Notes under the pieces: model-generated
What the model saw: only the letters and a program-made list of their open reading frames with translations
What the model was told of the DNA's origin: nothing
The model's database searches: none
Shown here: piece after piece, positions 8,736 to 17,326 of the stretch
Numbering within the stretch: position 1 is the first letter of the stretch
Layout: each line of letters opens with the position of its first letter
Made by a program: the position numbers and the translations under genes
DNA from: Rubellimicrobium arenae
GTDB lineage: Bacteria; Pseudomonadota; Alphaproteobacteria; Rhodobacterales; Rhodobacteraceae
Length of the DNA: 64,000 nt
Assembly: GCF_017916295.1 (NCBI RefSeq)
Contig: NZ_JAFMSS010000016.1
Location: 10,265 to 74,264 of the forward strand
Reading direction: 5' to 3'

Positions 8736-10031
8736 ATGAGAGGCCGACGGCCCAGGCCACGGTCCGGTCCGGCCGTGGGAACGCCTGCTTGGCGGTTCGA
8801 GACGAGGTGCGTTCCGGCCGGTCACACCTTGGGTCGGTCTGGTCTGGCCCCCCTGCTGATCGCGCTCCTCTGGAGCAGCCTCGCGCTCACGTCCTGGAAC
8901 ATCCATGCGGCGCCGGACGGCCTCTACAACGACTTCAGCGCATTTCACCTGGTCGGGCGCCTGGCCCGATATGGCCAGGCTGCGACGGCCTATGACCCGG
9001 TCCGATTCGCCAAGGTGCAGGCCGGCTTATGGGACGTTCCGGGCAAGTTCCTCTGGGGCTACCCGCCGCCGTTCACGCTCCTGACGGTTCCGTTGTCGAT
9101 GCTTCCGCAGTGGCTCGCCTTCATGCTCGTTCTGGGGGGATCGCTCACGGCCTACCTGCTCGTTCTGAAGGCGCTGGCTCCGAACGACTTCCCTGTTGTC
9201 CTGGGGGTGCTGTTCCCGACCCTGATCCACGTCATCGAGGTTGGGCAGAACGGGTTGCTCATGGGTGCAGTGGCAGGTTGGGTTGCGCTGTCGGTGTCCC
9301 GCGGACGCAGGAACGCGACAGGCGTGGCCTTGGGTCTCATGTCTCTCAAGCCGCATCTGGCCATGGGGCTCGTGGCCCTGACCATCATGACGGGACGCTG
9401 GCGGGCGCTGGCCATGGCCGCCCTGGTCGCCCTGCTCCTGGCCGCTCTGGCCACGTGGACCTTCGGCTGGGACATCTGGGCGGCGTTCCGGAACGGGCTC
9501 GCCGCATCCGGTGAGGCTCTCCACGGCGCGGGCCTCAAGTTATCCTGGATGACCTCGCCCTATGGATCACTTCTCTCCCTGGGCGTGCCATTTCCCGTCG
9601 CCCTGGCGGCCCAAGGAGTGGTGGGCCTGATGGCGCTCGGGGCTGTCGGCATGGCGCGAGGCCTCGATTGGGAGAACCGGCGGCAACTCGGCCTCGCGGC
9701 GCTCGCTTCGGGACTGACGAGCCCCTATTTCTACAACTACGATCTGCCGGTCTGCGGGCTCGCCGTGGCGCTGCTGCGTCAGGATGTGGCCCGCCACGCG
9801 AGCCGGGCCGAAACGATCCTGCTGCTGTGCCTGAGTTGGGCTCCCTGCACTTTGGCCCTGCTGCAAAAGCACGTCGCGCCAGGATACAGCCCCCCAGCTG
9901 TCGGCGGCTATGCCCTGACACTGGCCCTGCCGGTGATCTTCCGCATCGTGTGGCGGGCGGAACGGGAAACGGCTTCGGCTCAGGCCTGCTTCACGGGCAC
10001 CCGGCTTTCCGCCAGCACCTTGTGGAAATGA
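8736..10031 (+). CDS. GT87/DUF2029-family membrane glycosyltransferase-like protein
   Basis: Integral membrane protein of 431 residues resembling the DUF2029 (GT87) family of polyprenyl-phosphate-sugar-dependent transferases. Visible are an N-terminal helix, a periplasmic loop with YNDFSAFHLVGRLA (the acidic residue plus FxxF pattern common to the family), FLWGYPPPFTLLTVPL, the VEVGQNGLLMGAVAG block, LSLKPHLAMGL as MSLKPHLA, and TSPYFYNYDLPV late in the protein. About nine helices are apparent. The substrate is unknown. The ATG at 8736 is used. Its last 52 bases overlap the convergent ecsC-like gene. Together with the preceding gene it forms a probable two-gene envelope-glycan module. Confidence 0.8.
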   Translation: MRGRRPRPRSGPAVGTPAWRFETRCVPAGHTLGRSGLAPLLIALLWSSLALTSWNIHAAPDGLYNDFSAFHLVGRLARYGQAATAYDPVRFAKVQAGLWDVPGKFLWGYPPPFTLLTVPLSMLPQWLAFMLVLGGSLTAYLLVLKALAPNDFPVVLGVLFPTLIHVIEVGQNGLLMGAVAGWVALSVSRGRRNATGVALGLMSLKPHLAMGLVALTIMTGRWRALAMAALVALLLAALATWTFGWDIWAAFRNGLAASGEALHGAGLKLSWMTSPYGSLLSLGVPFPVALAAQGVVGLMALGAVGMARGLDWENRRQLGLAALASGLTSPYFYNYDLPVCGLAVALLRQDVARHASRAETILLLCLSWAPCTLALLQKHVAPGYSPPAVGGYALTLALPVIFRIVWRAERETASAQACFTGTRLSASTLWK

Positions 10032-10804
10032 TCGAGCACAGGCCCTTCGCCATGGACACGGGACAGGCGGCGCAGGCCGAAATGAACATGGGCCATCTCG
10101 ACATAGTAGTCGATGAACGCCCAGTTCGTGCCGGCCCCGGCCGCCGCCCCTAGAATCGGGACCGCTTGGGAGGCCAGCTTCTGGCCGACGACCGCTCCGA
10201 ACCGGGGCGCCACGCGGGCCACCAGCCGGTTGATGGCCGTGCCCGACAGCGACAGTCGCGCCCCCAGGAACGAAGTGTCGACCCCATCATCGCCCTTATT
10301 GGCCGCCCCGCCCGCGCCAAAGACCCGCAGGCATTCCAGCCGGGTTTCCTCGGACAAGGGATCCTCGCCGTGCAATTCGGCCACGCCCTGCACGGCGCGG
10401 AAGATGATGGTGGTCGCGAGAGGAAGCTCGGCCAAGGCCGTGGCCAGCCCTCCGGCTCCTCCGACGGCTCCTGAGAAGGCAGCAAGCGTCTTGTGGGCCA
10501 GATCCCCGGTGATCCAGGCGGAGAAGGCGGCCAGCCGCCCGTCGGCCTGCCGGGACCGCGCCGCCGCGTCGTAGCTGCGCAGGAGCGCCGCCTGCGCCGC
10601 CTTGTCGATCTGGGCACGGACCGGCTTGGGCAAAGCCTTGAGCCCCCCTTCGACCGACCCACCCACAAGGTTGACCGCCCGCATGAGAAGACCGCCCGCA
10701 CGCGCCTGCCGGCGCGCCAGGGCTGCGATCTCATCCCGCTCGGCATCGCCAAGCGGCCGCAGGGGGTGTTCAGGGTTCACTTCCTTGAGCTTCGGCTGGG
10801 TCAT
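9980..10804 (-). CDS. EcsC family protein
   Basis: Protein of 274 residues matching the EcsC family, which is named for a Bacillus ABC-exporter cluster but has no settled biochemical role. A central Gly/Ala-rich pair of segments (SGAVGGAGGLATALAELP and KLASQAVPILGAAAGAG) could be membrane-associated or amphipathic. The family-like ending YYVEMAHVHFGLRRL is present. The start at 10804 is preferred to one twelve codons upstream because homologues begin near TQPKLKEVNPE-like sequence; this is a judgement. Its 3' end overlaps the convergent GT87 gene by 52 bases. Confidence 0.8.
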   Translation of the reverse strand: MTQPKLKEVNPEHPLRPLGDAERDEIAALARRQARAGGLLMRAVNLVGGSVEGGLKALPKPVRAQIDKAAQAALLRSYDAAARSRQADGRLAAFSAWITGDLAHKTLAAFSGAVGGAGGLATALAELPLATTIIFRAVQGVAELHGEDPLSEETRLECLRVFGAGGAANKGDDGVDTSFLGARLSLSGTAINRLVARVAPRFGAVVGQKLASQAVPILGAAAGAGTNWAFIDYYVEMAHVHFGLRRLSRVHGEGPVLDHFHKVLAESRVPVKQA

Positions 10805-10927
10805 GCCACTAAGAATGGTCCGAGCTGCGGCTCGTTTCAATGCATGAACCGCGATTGGCCGCGCTGGAGGGGGCAGCGCAACCGGGCTCGGCGCCCTGTG
10901 GCGCCGAAGTTCGTCGGATGGCCCCTT

Positions 10928-11428
10928 TTAGTCCACAGCCCGCAGGACGGGGCCTGTGACGTCGGTCCAGGCGCCCTCGCGCAGGTCCAGGCCCAGGATG
11001 CGTTCGGGGTTGGTGGGCGGCGGCATGGCGACGCCGGCGAGCCGCTGAAAGCCGAAGCGGCGGTAGTAGGGCAGATCGCCCACCAGCAGCACCCGGCTCC
11101 AGCCGCCCTCGCGCGCCAGCTCCAGCGCCCGCAGGATCAGCATGGCCCCCAGCCCCTCGCCCTGGCGCGTGGGGTGCACGGCCACCGGGCCCAGGAGCAA
11201 GGCCCACCTGCGCCCGCCCGCCGCCGCGACGCGCACCGGCCAGTTGCGGATGGCCCCCGCCAGCGCCCCCTCGCCGTCGCGCGCCACCAGGCACAGCGCC
11301 GCCACCGGCGCCACCCCCTCGCGCAGGCGGTAGGACGACAAAGCCTCCCGCCCCGGCGCAAAGCACAGGTCCAAGAGCGCCTCCACCTCCCACCAGTCGT
11401 CCGCCGTCTCCTCGGCGAGCCGGATCAT
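10928..11428 (-). CDS. GNAT family N-acetyltransferase
   Basis: Predicted acetyl-CoA-dependent N-acetyltransferase of 166 residues. The acetyl-CoA binding motif A is visible as LGPVAVHPTRQGEGLGAMLI, followed by the VLLVGDLPYYRRFGFQRL segment typical of the YhbS-like subgroup. The acceptor is unknown. The start at 11428 gives MIRLAEETADDWWEVEALLD, a normal GNAT N-terminus. It is divergent from the flavin reductase gene with an 80-bp shared upstream gap. Confidence 0.88.
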   Translation of the reverse strand: MIRLAEETADDWWEVEALLDLCFAPGREALSSYRLREGVAPVAALCLVARDGEGALAGAIRNWPVRVAAAGGRRWALLLGPVAVHPTRQGEGLGAMLILRALELAREGGWSRVLLVGDLPYYRRFGFQRLAGVAMPPPTNPERILGLDLREGAWTDVTGPVLRAVD

Positions 11429-11508
11429 AGCGCCTCCATTGCCCCTGGCCTCTGGGCGCGCTGCCCCTACCATGGCGGGAGCCCCAGTCAATCCAGGGAA
11501 CGCAACGG

Positions 11509-12126
11509 ATGTTCTATCGCCCCGCCGATGGCCACGGCCTGCCTCACAATCCTTTCTACGCCGTGGTTTCGCCGCGTCCGATCGCCTGGATCTCGACCCG
11601 GGACCTGTCGGGGATGGACAACCTCGCCCCGTACTCCTTCTTCAACGCCGTGGCCTCCGAGCCTCCGCAGGTCGTCTTCGGATCGTCCGACAGCAAGGAG
11701 GACCGCGACGGGACCAAGGATTCGCTGGGCAACATCCGGGAAACCGGCGTCTTCTGCATCAACGTCGTCGAGTTCGCGGCCCGCGATGCGATGAACGCCA
11801 GTTCCGCTGCCCTCCCCCGCGACGTGGACGAATTCGCGCAGGCCGGCGTGGAAAAGGCCGCCTGCGAGACCATCCCCTGTTGCCGCGTGGCCCAGGCGCC
11901 GGCCTCGATCGAGTGCCGCCTGACCCGGATCGTCCGGCTCGCGGGCGAGGCCAATTACGCCGTCTTCGGAGTCGTCACGGGGATGCACCTGCGGGACGAC
12001 TGCATCGTGGACGGCCGGTTCGACGTCACCCGCTACCAGCCGCTGGCCCGCCTGGGGTACCGCGATTACGCCGTGGTGCGGGAAGTGTTCGAGATGATCC
12101 GGCCTGGCCAGAAGCCCGCGCGCTAA
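11509..12126 (+). CDS. flavin reductase family protein
   Basis: Flavin reductase-like FMN-binding split-barrel protein of 205 residues. The N-terminal block YAVVSPRPIAWISTRD and NLAPYSFFNAVASEPP contain the conserved PRPIAWIST and APYSFF motifs that contact FMN. ETGVFCINVV follows as expected. Such proteins reduce FMN or serve small-molecule redox or oxygenase systems; the partner is not apparent here. The ATG at 11509 follows a weak CAGGGAAC ribosome binding site. It precedes mtnP by 128 bases on the same strand. Confidence 0.88.
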   Translation: MFYRPADGHGLPHNPFYAVVSPRPIAWISTRDLSGMDNLAPYSFFNAVASEPPQVVFGSSDSKEDRDGTKDSLGNIRETGVFCINVVEFAARDAMNASSAALPRDVDEFAQAGVEKAACETIPCCRVAQAPASIECRLTRIVRLAGEANYAVFGVVTGMHLRDDCIVDGRFDVTRYQPLARLGYRDYAVVREVFEMIRPGQKPAR

Positions 12127-12254
12127 GGGAACGCCTTCTTCGCCCGGGCTGCCCGGGCCGCTCCCGTCACCGTTCGACGGCCCCCAGGGTCCTGGACGGT
12201 TGCGCGCGCCGCGTCCAGGCGGCAGGGTCGCCCCGAGCGGACAAGGACGCGGAC

Positions 12255-13121
12255 ATGGCATCGCATCTCGGACTGATCGGTGGCTCGGGCCTGTACGGCC
12301 TGACGCTGGATGAGGCGGACTGGCGCGAGGTCGATACCCCTTGGGGTCCTCCGTCCGACGCCATCCTGACCGGACGGTTGAACGGCATCGCCGTGAGCTT
12401 CCTGCCGCGCCACGGGCGGGGGCATGTCCATGCCCCTGGGGACCTGCCATCGCGCGCCAACATCGCGGCTCTCAAGACGCTGGGCGTGACCGACGTGGTC
12501 TCCATCTCCGCCGTGGGGTCCTTCCGGGACGAGATGGCCCCGGGCGATATCGTCATCGTCGACCAGTTCGTGGACCGCACCGTGGCGCGCCCGTCCTCGT
12601 TCTTCGGGACCGGGTGCGTGGCGCATGTGAGCCTGGCCCAGCCCACCTGCCCGCGCCTGTCCGCCCTGGCGGCGGAGGCCGCCCAGGCGGCGGGCGCGAC
12701 GGTTCATCGGGGTGGGACCTATCTCGCCATGGAAGGGCCGCAGTTCTCGTCGCGCGCCGAATCACGCATCTGGCGCGAGGTCTGGGGCTGCGACGTGATC
12801 GGCATGACCGCCATGCCCGAGGCCCGCCTCGCGCGGGAGGCCGAGCTTTGCTATGCCACCGTGGCGATGGTGACCGATTACGACTCCTGGCACGAAGGGC
12901 ATGGCGCGGTGGATGTCGCCGCCGTTCTCGCTGTGCTCGCCGCCAATGTCGCCCGCGGCCGCGACCTCGCCGCACGCCTGCCCGAGCGGCTGGCCCAGGG
13001 TGGCCACCCCTGCCCGCACGGCTGCGACCGCGCGCTTGACCATGCCATCATGACGTCACCGGACCGGCGCGACCCGGCGCTGCTCGAACGGCTTCGCAGC
13101 ATTGCGGAACGGGTCCTTTGA
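12255..13121 (+). CDS. mtnP: S-methyl-5'-thioadenosine phosphorylase
   Basis: Phosphorolysis of 5'-methylthioadenosine to adenine and methylthioribose-1-phosphate. At 288 residues it has the family N-terminus LGLIGGSGLYGL, the phosphate-binding block LPRHGRGHVHAPGDLP, SISAVGSFRDEMAPGDIV, and the purine-site motif GGTYLAMEGPQFSSRAES followed by IGMTAMPEARLAREAE. The start ATG is at 12255. The stop overlaps the TTG start of the following DUF2927 gene (TTGA), and apt follows that, so adenine released here can be recaptured as AMP. The methylthioribose-phosphate branch (mtnA and later genes) is not in view. Confidence 0.95.
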   Translation: MASHLGLIGGSGLYGLTLDEADWREVDTPWGPPSDAILTGRLNGIAVSFLPRHGRGHVHAPGDLPSRANIAALKTLGVTDVVSISAVGSFRDEMAPGDIVIVDQFVDRTVARPSSFFGTGCVAHVSLAQPTCPRLSALAAEAAQAAGATVHRGGTYLAMEGPQFSSRAESRIWREVWGCDVIGMTAMPEARLAREAELCYATVAMVTDYDSWHEGHGAVDVAAVLAVLAANVARGRDLAARLPERLAQGGHPCPHGCDRALDHAIMTSPDRRDPALLERLRSIAERVL

Positions 13122-13807
13122 AGGGCTCCACCGTCCTGCTGGCCGGCCTCCTGGCCATCGGCGGCGTGGCGGACGCACAGGAGGAGGATTTCCTGGTCGC
13201 AAGCGGAAAGCTCTCGACCGAGGATTTCTATCGGCTCGTCGCGTGCCGTGCGCTGCCCGGGGGTCCCTGCACCCAGGAGCCGGTCCGCTGGCCGCCTGGA
13301 CGGGCCCAGGATCTGTCGGTGGGCTTTGCCCCGGTCTCCTCGGCCTACCCGCCCGAGATGATCCGGCGCATGATCGCCGCCGTGGACCGCGCGATGGCCG
13401 AGATCAACGGCGCCGGCGCGGCGCTGCATCTTCGCCGCGCCGGCAAGGGCGAGACTCCTGACGTCCTTTTCCAGCTTTCCACGGTCCAGGAGGGCGACGC
13501 GATCGACGGGACGGGCCTGTCGGGCGTGGACGGGCAACAGCTCGGCGCGGCGATGGTGACGGTCTGGTGGGATGACGGACAGGATCTCGATCAGGCCCTC
13601 ATCGTCATGGCCGAGGATCTGCCGCCTGCCGATGTCGGCCCCGTGGTGCTCGAGGAGTTGACGCAGGCCATGGGCCTCATGACCGACATCCGCGATCCCT
13701 ATTACGATGACATCTCGGTCTTTGCCGAGGATTCGAACTCCGTGACACGCCTCGGCCCCCAGGACCGCGAGGCCCTGCGGCGCCATTATCCCATCGAAAG
13801 CCCATGA
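13118..13807 (+). CDS. DUF2927-like exported protein
   Basis: Exported protein of 229 residues with a signal peptide at the N-terminus (start TTG at 13118, overlapping the mtnP stop). The rest resembles DUF2927: a VVLEELTQAMGLMTDIRD block followed by SVFAEDSNSVTRLGPQDR and a short C-terminal helix. The EELTQ segment recalls a truncated metalloprotease helix but lacks a HExxH motif, so enzymatic function is not supported. It sits between two purine-salvage genes, mtnP and apt. Its stop overlaps an ATG at 13804. No link to salvage is known to me; it may simply be carried in the operon. Confidence 0.8.
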   Translation: MKGSTVLLAGLLAIGGVADAQEEDFLVASGKLSTEDFYRLVACRALPGGPCTQEPVRWPPGRAQDLSVGFAPVSSAYPPEMIRRMIAAVDRAMAEINGAGAALHLRRAGKGETPDVLFQLSTVQEGDAIDGTGLSGVDGQQLGAAMVTVWWDDGQDLDQALIVMAEDLPPADVGPVVLEELTQAMGLMTDIRDPYYDDISVFAEDSNSVTRLGPQDREALRRHYPIESP

Positions 13808-13842
13808 CCCTGGCCACCCCCATCCAACCCGCCGGAGGCTCC

Positions 13843-14370
13843 ATGTCCGTCAAGGACTACATCCGCACCATCCCCGACTTCCCCGCGCCGGGGATCATGT
13901 TCCGCGACGTGACGACGCTGTTCGGCGACCCCCGTGGCTTCCGCATGGCGGTGGACCAGCTGCTCCTGCCCTGGGCGGGCGTGCGGATCGACAAGGTCGT
14001 GGGTCTCGAGGCGCGCGGCTTCATCCTGGGGGGCGCGGTGGCCCACCAGTTGTCCGCGGGCTTCGTGCCGATGCGCAAGAAGGGCAAGCTGCCCGGCCGC
14101 ACCCTCGAGCAGGCCTACAAGCTCGAATACGGGACCGCCGTGCTTGAGGTTCACGACGACGCCATCCGTCCGGGCGAGAAGGTCCTTCTGGTGGACGATC
14201 TGCTAGCGACGGGCGGCACAGCCGAGGCTGGCCTCGCGCTCATCGAGCGGCTGGGTGGCGGCGCGGTGGGCTGCGCCTTCGTCATCGACCTTCCCGACCT
14301 GGGCGGCCGGGCCCTGCTGGAAACGGCCGGCCACCGGGTCCATGCGCTTTGTGCGTTCGCGGGGCACTGA
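13843..14370 (+). CDS. apt: adenine phosphoribosyltransferase
   Basis: Cytosolic enzyme converting adenine and PRPP to AMP, 175 residues. Visible are the N-terminal IRTIPDFPAPGIMFRDVTTL block, ARGFILGGAVA, the flexible-loop region FVPMRKKGKLPGRT, and the PRPP-binding motif VLLVDDLLATGGTAEAG. I chose ATG 13843, which follows GGAGG; an in-frame ATG at 13804 overlapping the upstream stop as ATGA would add 13 residues. It completes an mtnP-DUF2927-apt operon in which the adenine made by MtnP is salvaged. The convergent FAD oxidase gene ends 21 bases downstream. Confidence 0.96.
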   Translation: MSVKDYIRTIPDFPAPGIMFRDVTTLFGDPRGFRMAVDQLLLPWAGVRIDKVVGLEARGFILGGAVAHQLSAGFVPMRKKGKLPGRTLEQAYKLEYGTAVLEVHDDAIRPGEKVLLVDDLLATGGTAEAGLALIERLGGGAVGCAFVIDLPDLGGRALLETAGHRVHALCAFAGH

Positions 14371-14391
14371 CCCGGCCAAGAAAGGGATGGT

Positions 14392-15807
14392 TCAGGCCCC
14401 CGCGCGCAGCACGGCCCCGGGATTGAGGATGCCGTCCGGATCCAGCGCGGCCTTGACCGCCCGCATCATCGCCAGCTTGACCGGATCGGCGTAGCGTTCG
14501 AGGTCCGCGACCTTGAGCCGCCCGACCCCATGCTCGGCTGCGATCGAGCCGCCCCGGGCATGCACAAGGTCATGCACCATCTCCTTGACCCGGCCCCGGA
14601 CCGGATCGAAATCGGCCCGGGCCACGCCTTTGGGGGCGAAGACGTTGAAGTGAAGGTTGCCGTCCCCCAGGTGCCCGAAGCAGTTGACCCGGACCGGCCC
14701 GAACGCCGCCAGGGCTGCCTCCGTCTCGGGAATGAAGGTCGGGATCTCGGACAAGGGCAGCGAGATGTCATGCGAAGAGATCGACCCGATGCGGCGGTTG
14801 GCCTCGGGGATTCGCTCCCGCAGCTCCCAGAGCGCGGTGCCCTGCGCCTCGGACGAGGATAGGACGCCATCGGTGACGAGTCCCCGCTCGCTGCCCCCGA
14901 CAAAGATCCGTTCCAGCGCATCCTGCGGGGCCAGGCCCTCGGGCAGACCCAGCTCCATCAGAACCGTCCATTCGGGCACCGGCTGGAGAGGCGAGGCGCC
15001 CAAGCCGGTTTCCTCCAGGAACTCGAAACCCATCCGGCCGATGAGCTCGAAGCCCTGCACGGCGTCGCCATAATACCCCTGCGCGAGGGCCAGGAGATCC
15101 AGCGCCGCAGCGGGTGACGCCACCGCAAGCATCGCCACCCCGACCTGCGCCGGCGGCTGCACCAGCCGGAGCGCCGCCGCCGTCACGATGCCGAGCGTGC
15201 CTTCGGAGCCGATCAGCAGGTCCCGAAGGTCATAGCCCATGTTGTCCTTCCGGAGGCGTGTCAGCCCGTGCCAGACCTCGCCGCGGGCCGTCACCGCCTC
15301 GACCCCGAGGCAGAGCGCGCGGGCGTTGCCGTAGCGAAGGACCTGCGTCCCGCCGGCGTTCGTGGCCAGCAGGCCCCCAAGCCTGGCCGAACCTTCGGAG
15401 GCGAGGGACAGGGGGAAAAGCCGCCCTGCCGTGCGCGCCGCCTCCTGCGCGTCGGCCAGGATGACCCCGGCTTCGGCCACCAGCACGTTCTCGGACGGGT
15501 AGATCGCCCGGACCCGGTCCATGCGCGCGAGGCTCAGGATGACCGGCGCAGGCCCCTCGGACACGAGTTGCCCACCCACGAGGCCCGTCCCGCCCGAATG
15601 CGGCACGACCGCAACGCGCGCCTCGCTACAGGCCCGCAGGATGGTCGCGACCTCTTCGGTCGAGCCGGGGGCCAGGAGGGTGCCCGTCCCCCGGAACCGG
15701 CCGCGCGGCTCGCTCAGGTGGCGCTCCTCGGCCTCGCGGAAGACCGCATCGGGAAGACGGCGTCGAAGGGTGTCGACGAACGCGGGCGTCACGGGCGAAA
15801 GAGTCAT
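14392..15807 (-). CDS. FAD-binding oxidoreductase (D-2-hydroxyacid dehydrogenase type)
   Basis: Flavoprotein of 471 residues in the GlcD/D-lactate/D-2-hydroxyglutarate dehydrogenase family. The PP-loop FAD-binding domain is visible in VVPHSGGTGLVGGQLVS and LASEGSARLGGLLATNAGGT, plus DLRDLLIGSEGTLGIVTAA. The C-terminal substrate domain contains NCFGHLGDGNLHFNVF and GGSIAAEHGVGRLK, which hold the metal-binding His and catalytic His seen in this family. It oxidises a D-2-hydroxyacid with electrons passed on by FAD. The exact substrate cannot be set from sequence alone. It is 36 bases downstream of the MBL-fold gene on the same strand. Confidence 0.92.
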   Translation of the reverse strand: MTLSPVTPAFVDTLRRRLPDAVFREAEERHLSEPRGRFRGTGTLLAPGSTEEVATILRACSEARVAVVPHSGGTGLVGGQLVSEGPAPVILSLARMDRVRAIYPSENVLVAEAGVILADAQEAARTAGRLFPLSLASEGSARLGGLLATNAGGTQVLRYGNARALCLGVEAVTARGEVWHGLTRLRKDNMGYDLRDLLIGSEGTLGIVTAAALRLVQPPAQVGVAMLAVASPAAALDLLALAQGYYGDAVQGFELIGRMGFEFLEETGLGASPLQPVPEWTVLMELGLPEGLAPQDALERIFVGGSERGLVTDGVLSSSEAQGTALWELRERIPEANRRIGSISSHDISLPLSEIPTFIPETEAALAAFGPVRVNCFGHLGDGNLHFNVFAPKGVARADFDPVRGRVKEMVHDLVHARGGSIAAEHGVGRLKVADLERYADPVKLAMMRAVKAALDPDGILNPGAVLRAGA

Positions 15808-15843
15808 GCCGCCCTACTTGCACCGTGTCGCCGCACGGGCAAG

Positions 15844-16659
15844 TCAGTCCTCGGTCAGGAGGGCGGGCTCGAGCACGACGACGGTCGGCTGGTCGGGCAA
15901 GTCGCCCAGGGTAAGGGCGATCTCGCTTCCGCTCCGGCGATCGACGGCGTAGCCGGCCTCCTGCTCCATGTCGGACAGAAAGGCGTCCAGGGTGCCTCGC
16001 CCGAACCAGTGCATGGGGATGACGATGCGGGACCTCAGCCGTTCCAGCGTGCGGACCAGGGTCGGGTGATCCAGCGTCAGCCCGCCGTCCACCGGGACCA
16101 TGACCACATCGAGCCGCCCCAGCAGCGCGTAATCCTCACCGTTTGGTTCATGGTGGAGATGACCCAGGTGCCCGATGCAGAGGCCCGCCGCCTCGAAGAC
16201 GAAGATCGAGTTGCCGTTCGGCTCGACCGTGCCGCCGAACCGGCCGCGGATGTCCGTCGGCACGTTGCGGACCAGCATCTCGCCCAGGTCGAGCCGATGA
16301 TTCGCGACCGCGCCGTCGTCGCTCCACCCCTGCAGGACGTGGGGGATCGCGGGATCGGGCGCCGAGGTCCAGTGCGTGCCATGGGCATGGTTCATGGTCA
16401 CCACGTCCGGCAGAAAATCCACATTGCCCATGAATCCCGTGAAGTCGGTGGCCGCCGCCACCGAGGGCGTCTGGATCAGGAACATCGCGTGATCGACATA
16501 GGTGATCCGGACGGCGCCGCCGGGCACCGGGTCGCGGAAGCCCGCCTGGACCACCCGTTCGGGACCTTGGGCCAAGGCGATGCAATGGCTCGGGATGCGC
16601 TCCTGCGCAAAGGCCGGCATCGCAGCCAGGAGGACTGGGATCAGAAGAGCGGCACGCAT
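15844..16659 (-). CDS. exported MBL-fold hydrolase with variant metal motif
   Basis: Exported protein of 271 residues (signal peptide MRAALLIPVLLAAMPAFAQE) with a metallo-beta-lactamase/UlaG-like layout. The first metal motif reads MNHAHGTHW, that is HxHxTH, not the canonical HxHxDH. A second His-rich block is CIGHLGHLHHEPNG and a later one is IVIPMHWFGRGTLD. The Asp that usually binds the second metal is thus replaced by Thr, so a mononuclear or altered centre is likely. The substrate is unknown. It lies between an acetyltransferase gene and the FAD oxidase on the minus strand. Confidence 0.85.
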   Translation of the reverse strand: MRAALLIPVLLAAMPAFAQERIPSHCIALAQGPERVVQAGFRDPVPGGAVRITYVDHAMFLIQTPSVAAATDFTGFMGNVDFLPDVVTMNHAHGTHWTSAPDPAIPHVLQGWSDDGAVANHRLDLGEMLVRNVPTDIRGRFGGTVEPNGNSIFVFEAAGLCIGHLGHLHHEPNGEDYALLGRLDVVMVPVDGGLTLDHPTLVRTLERLRSRIVIPMHWFGRGTLDAFLSDMEQEAGYAVDRRSGSEIALTLGDLPDQPTVVVLEPALLTED

Positions 16660-16728
16660 GGCGGAAAGGCTAGCGGGCCGTGCCGCGGGGTCACCCCACG
16701 AATTCGCGAGGTCCCCGGTTTCGGCGGA

Positions 16729-17313
16729 TCAGCCCGCGTCGGTGCGCCCGCGCCGGTCGTGCCGGAGGTTGGCGTAAAGGACGTGGTTGCGCCAGCGGCC
16801 GTTGATCTGGAGGTAGCTCTGCGCCACCCCCTCGTACTTGTAGCCGCAGCCTTCGAGAAGCCGGCGCGACGGGGTGTTCTCGGGCAGGCAGCCGGCCTCG
16901 ATCCGGCTCAGATCGAGGGCGCCGAACGCGTACTGCACCACGGCCAGGACGGCCTCGCGCATGTAGCCCTGCCGGGCGAAGGGCTGGCCGATCCAGTAGC
17001 CCGTCGTGGCCGACTGGGCCGGACCCCGCCGGATGTTGTCCAGCGTGATCGCCCCCAGCAGCATCCCGTCCTCCCGCCGGATCAGGAACAACGGCACGGC
17101 CGTTCCCTGCGTGATGGAATGCCGCGCCCAGCCGACGCGGCTCGTGAAAGCGCGGCGGCTCAGGTGATCGAGGGCCCAGGTCGGCTCCCAGGGTTGCAGG
17201 AACTCCGCCGAATCGCTCCGCAAGGCCGCCCAGGCCCGCCAGTCCACCATTTGCGGCGGCCGGAGCACCATGCGCTCGGTCTCGATGCGAAGCTCCCGAC
17301 GGCGGAAGATCAC
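16729..17313 (-). CDS. RimJ-type GNAT acetyltransferase
   Basis: Acetyltransferase of about 194 residues similar to the ribosomal-protein N-alpha acetyltransferase (RimJ/RimL) group. It shows ELRIETERMVLRPPQMVDW at the start, a YWIGQPFARQGYMREAVLAV acetyl-CoA motif and the AGCLPENTPSRRLLEGCGYK block. A GTG start at 17313 is chosen: it lies 13 bases past the stop of the M16 peptidase gene, and the nearby ATG is out of frame and quickly stopped. The target (ribosomal protein or other) is unknown. It is the last gene of the long ctaC-to-thrC run on this strand. Confidence 0.88.
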   Translation of the reverse strand: MIFRRRELRIETERMVLRPPQMVDWRAWAALRSDSAEFLQPWEPTWALDHLSRRAFTSRVGWARHSITQGTAVPLFLIRREDGMLLGAITLDNIRRGPAQSATTGYWIGQPFARQGYMREAVLAVVQYAFGALDLSRIEAGCLPENTPSRRLLEGCGYKYEGVAQSYLQINGRWRNHVLYANLRHDRRGRTDAG

Positions 17314-17326
17314 GAAGTCCCCATGC

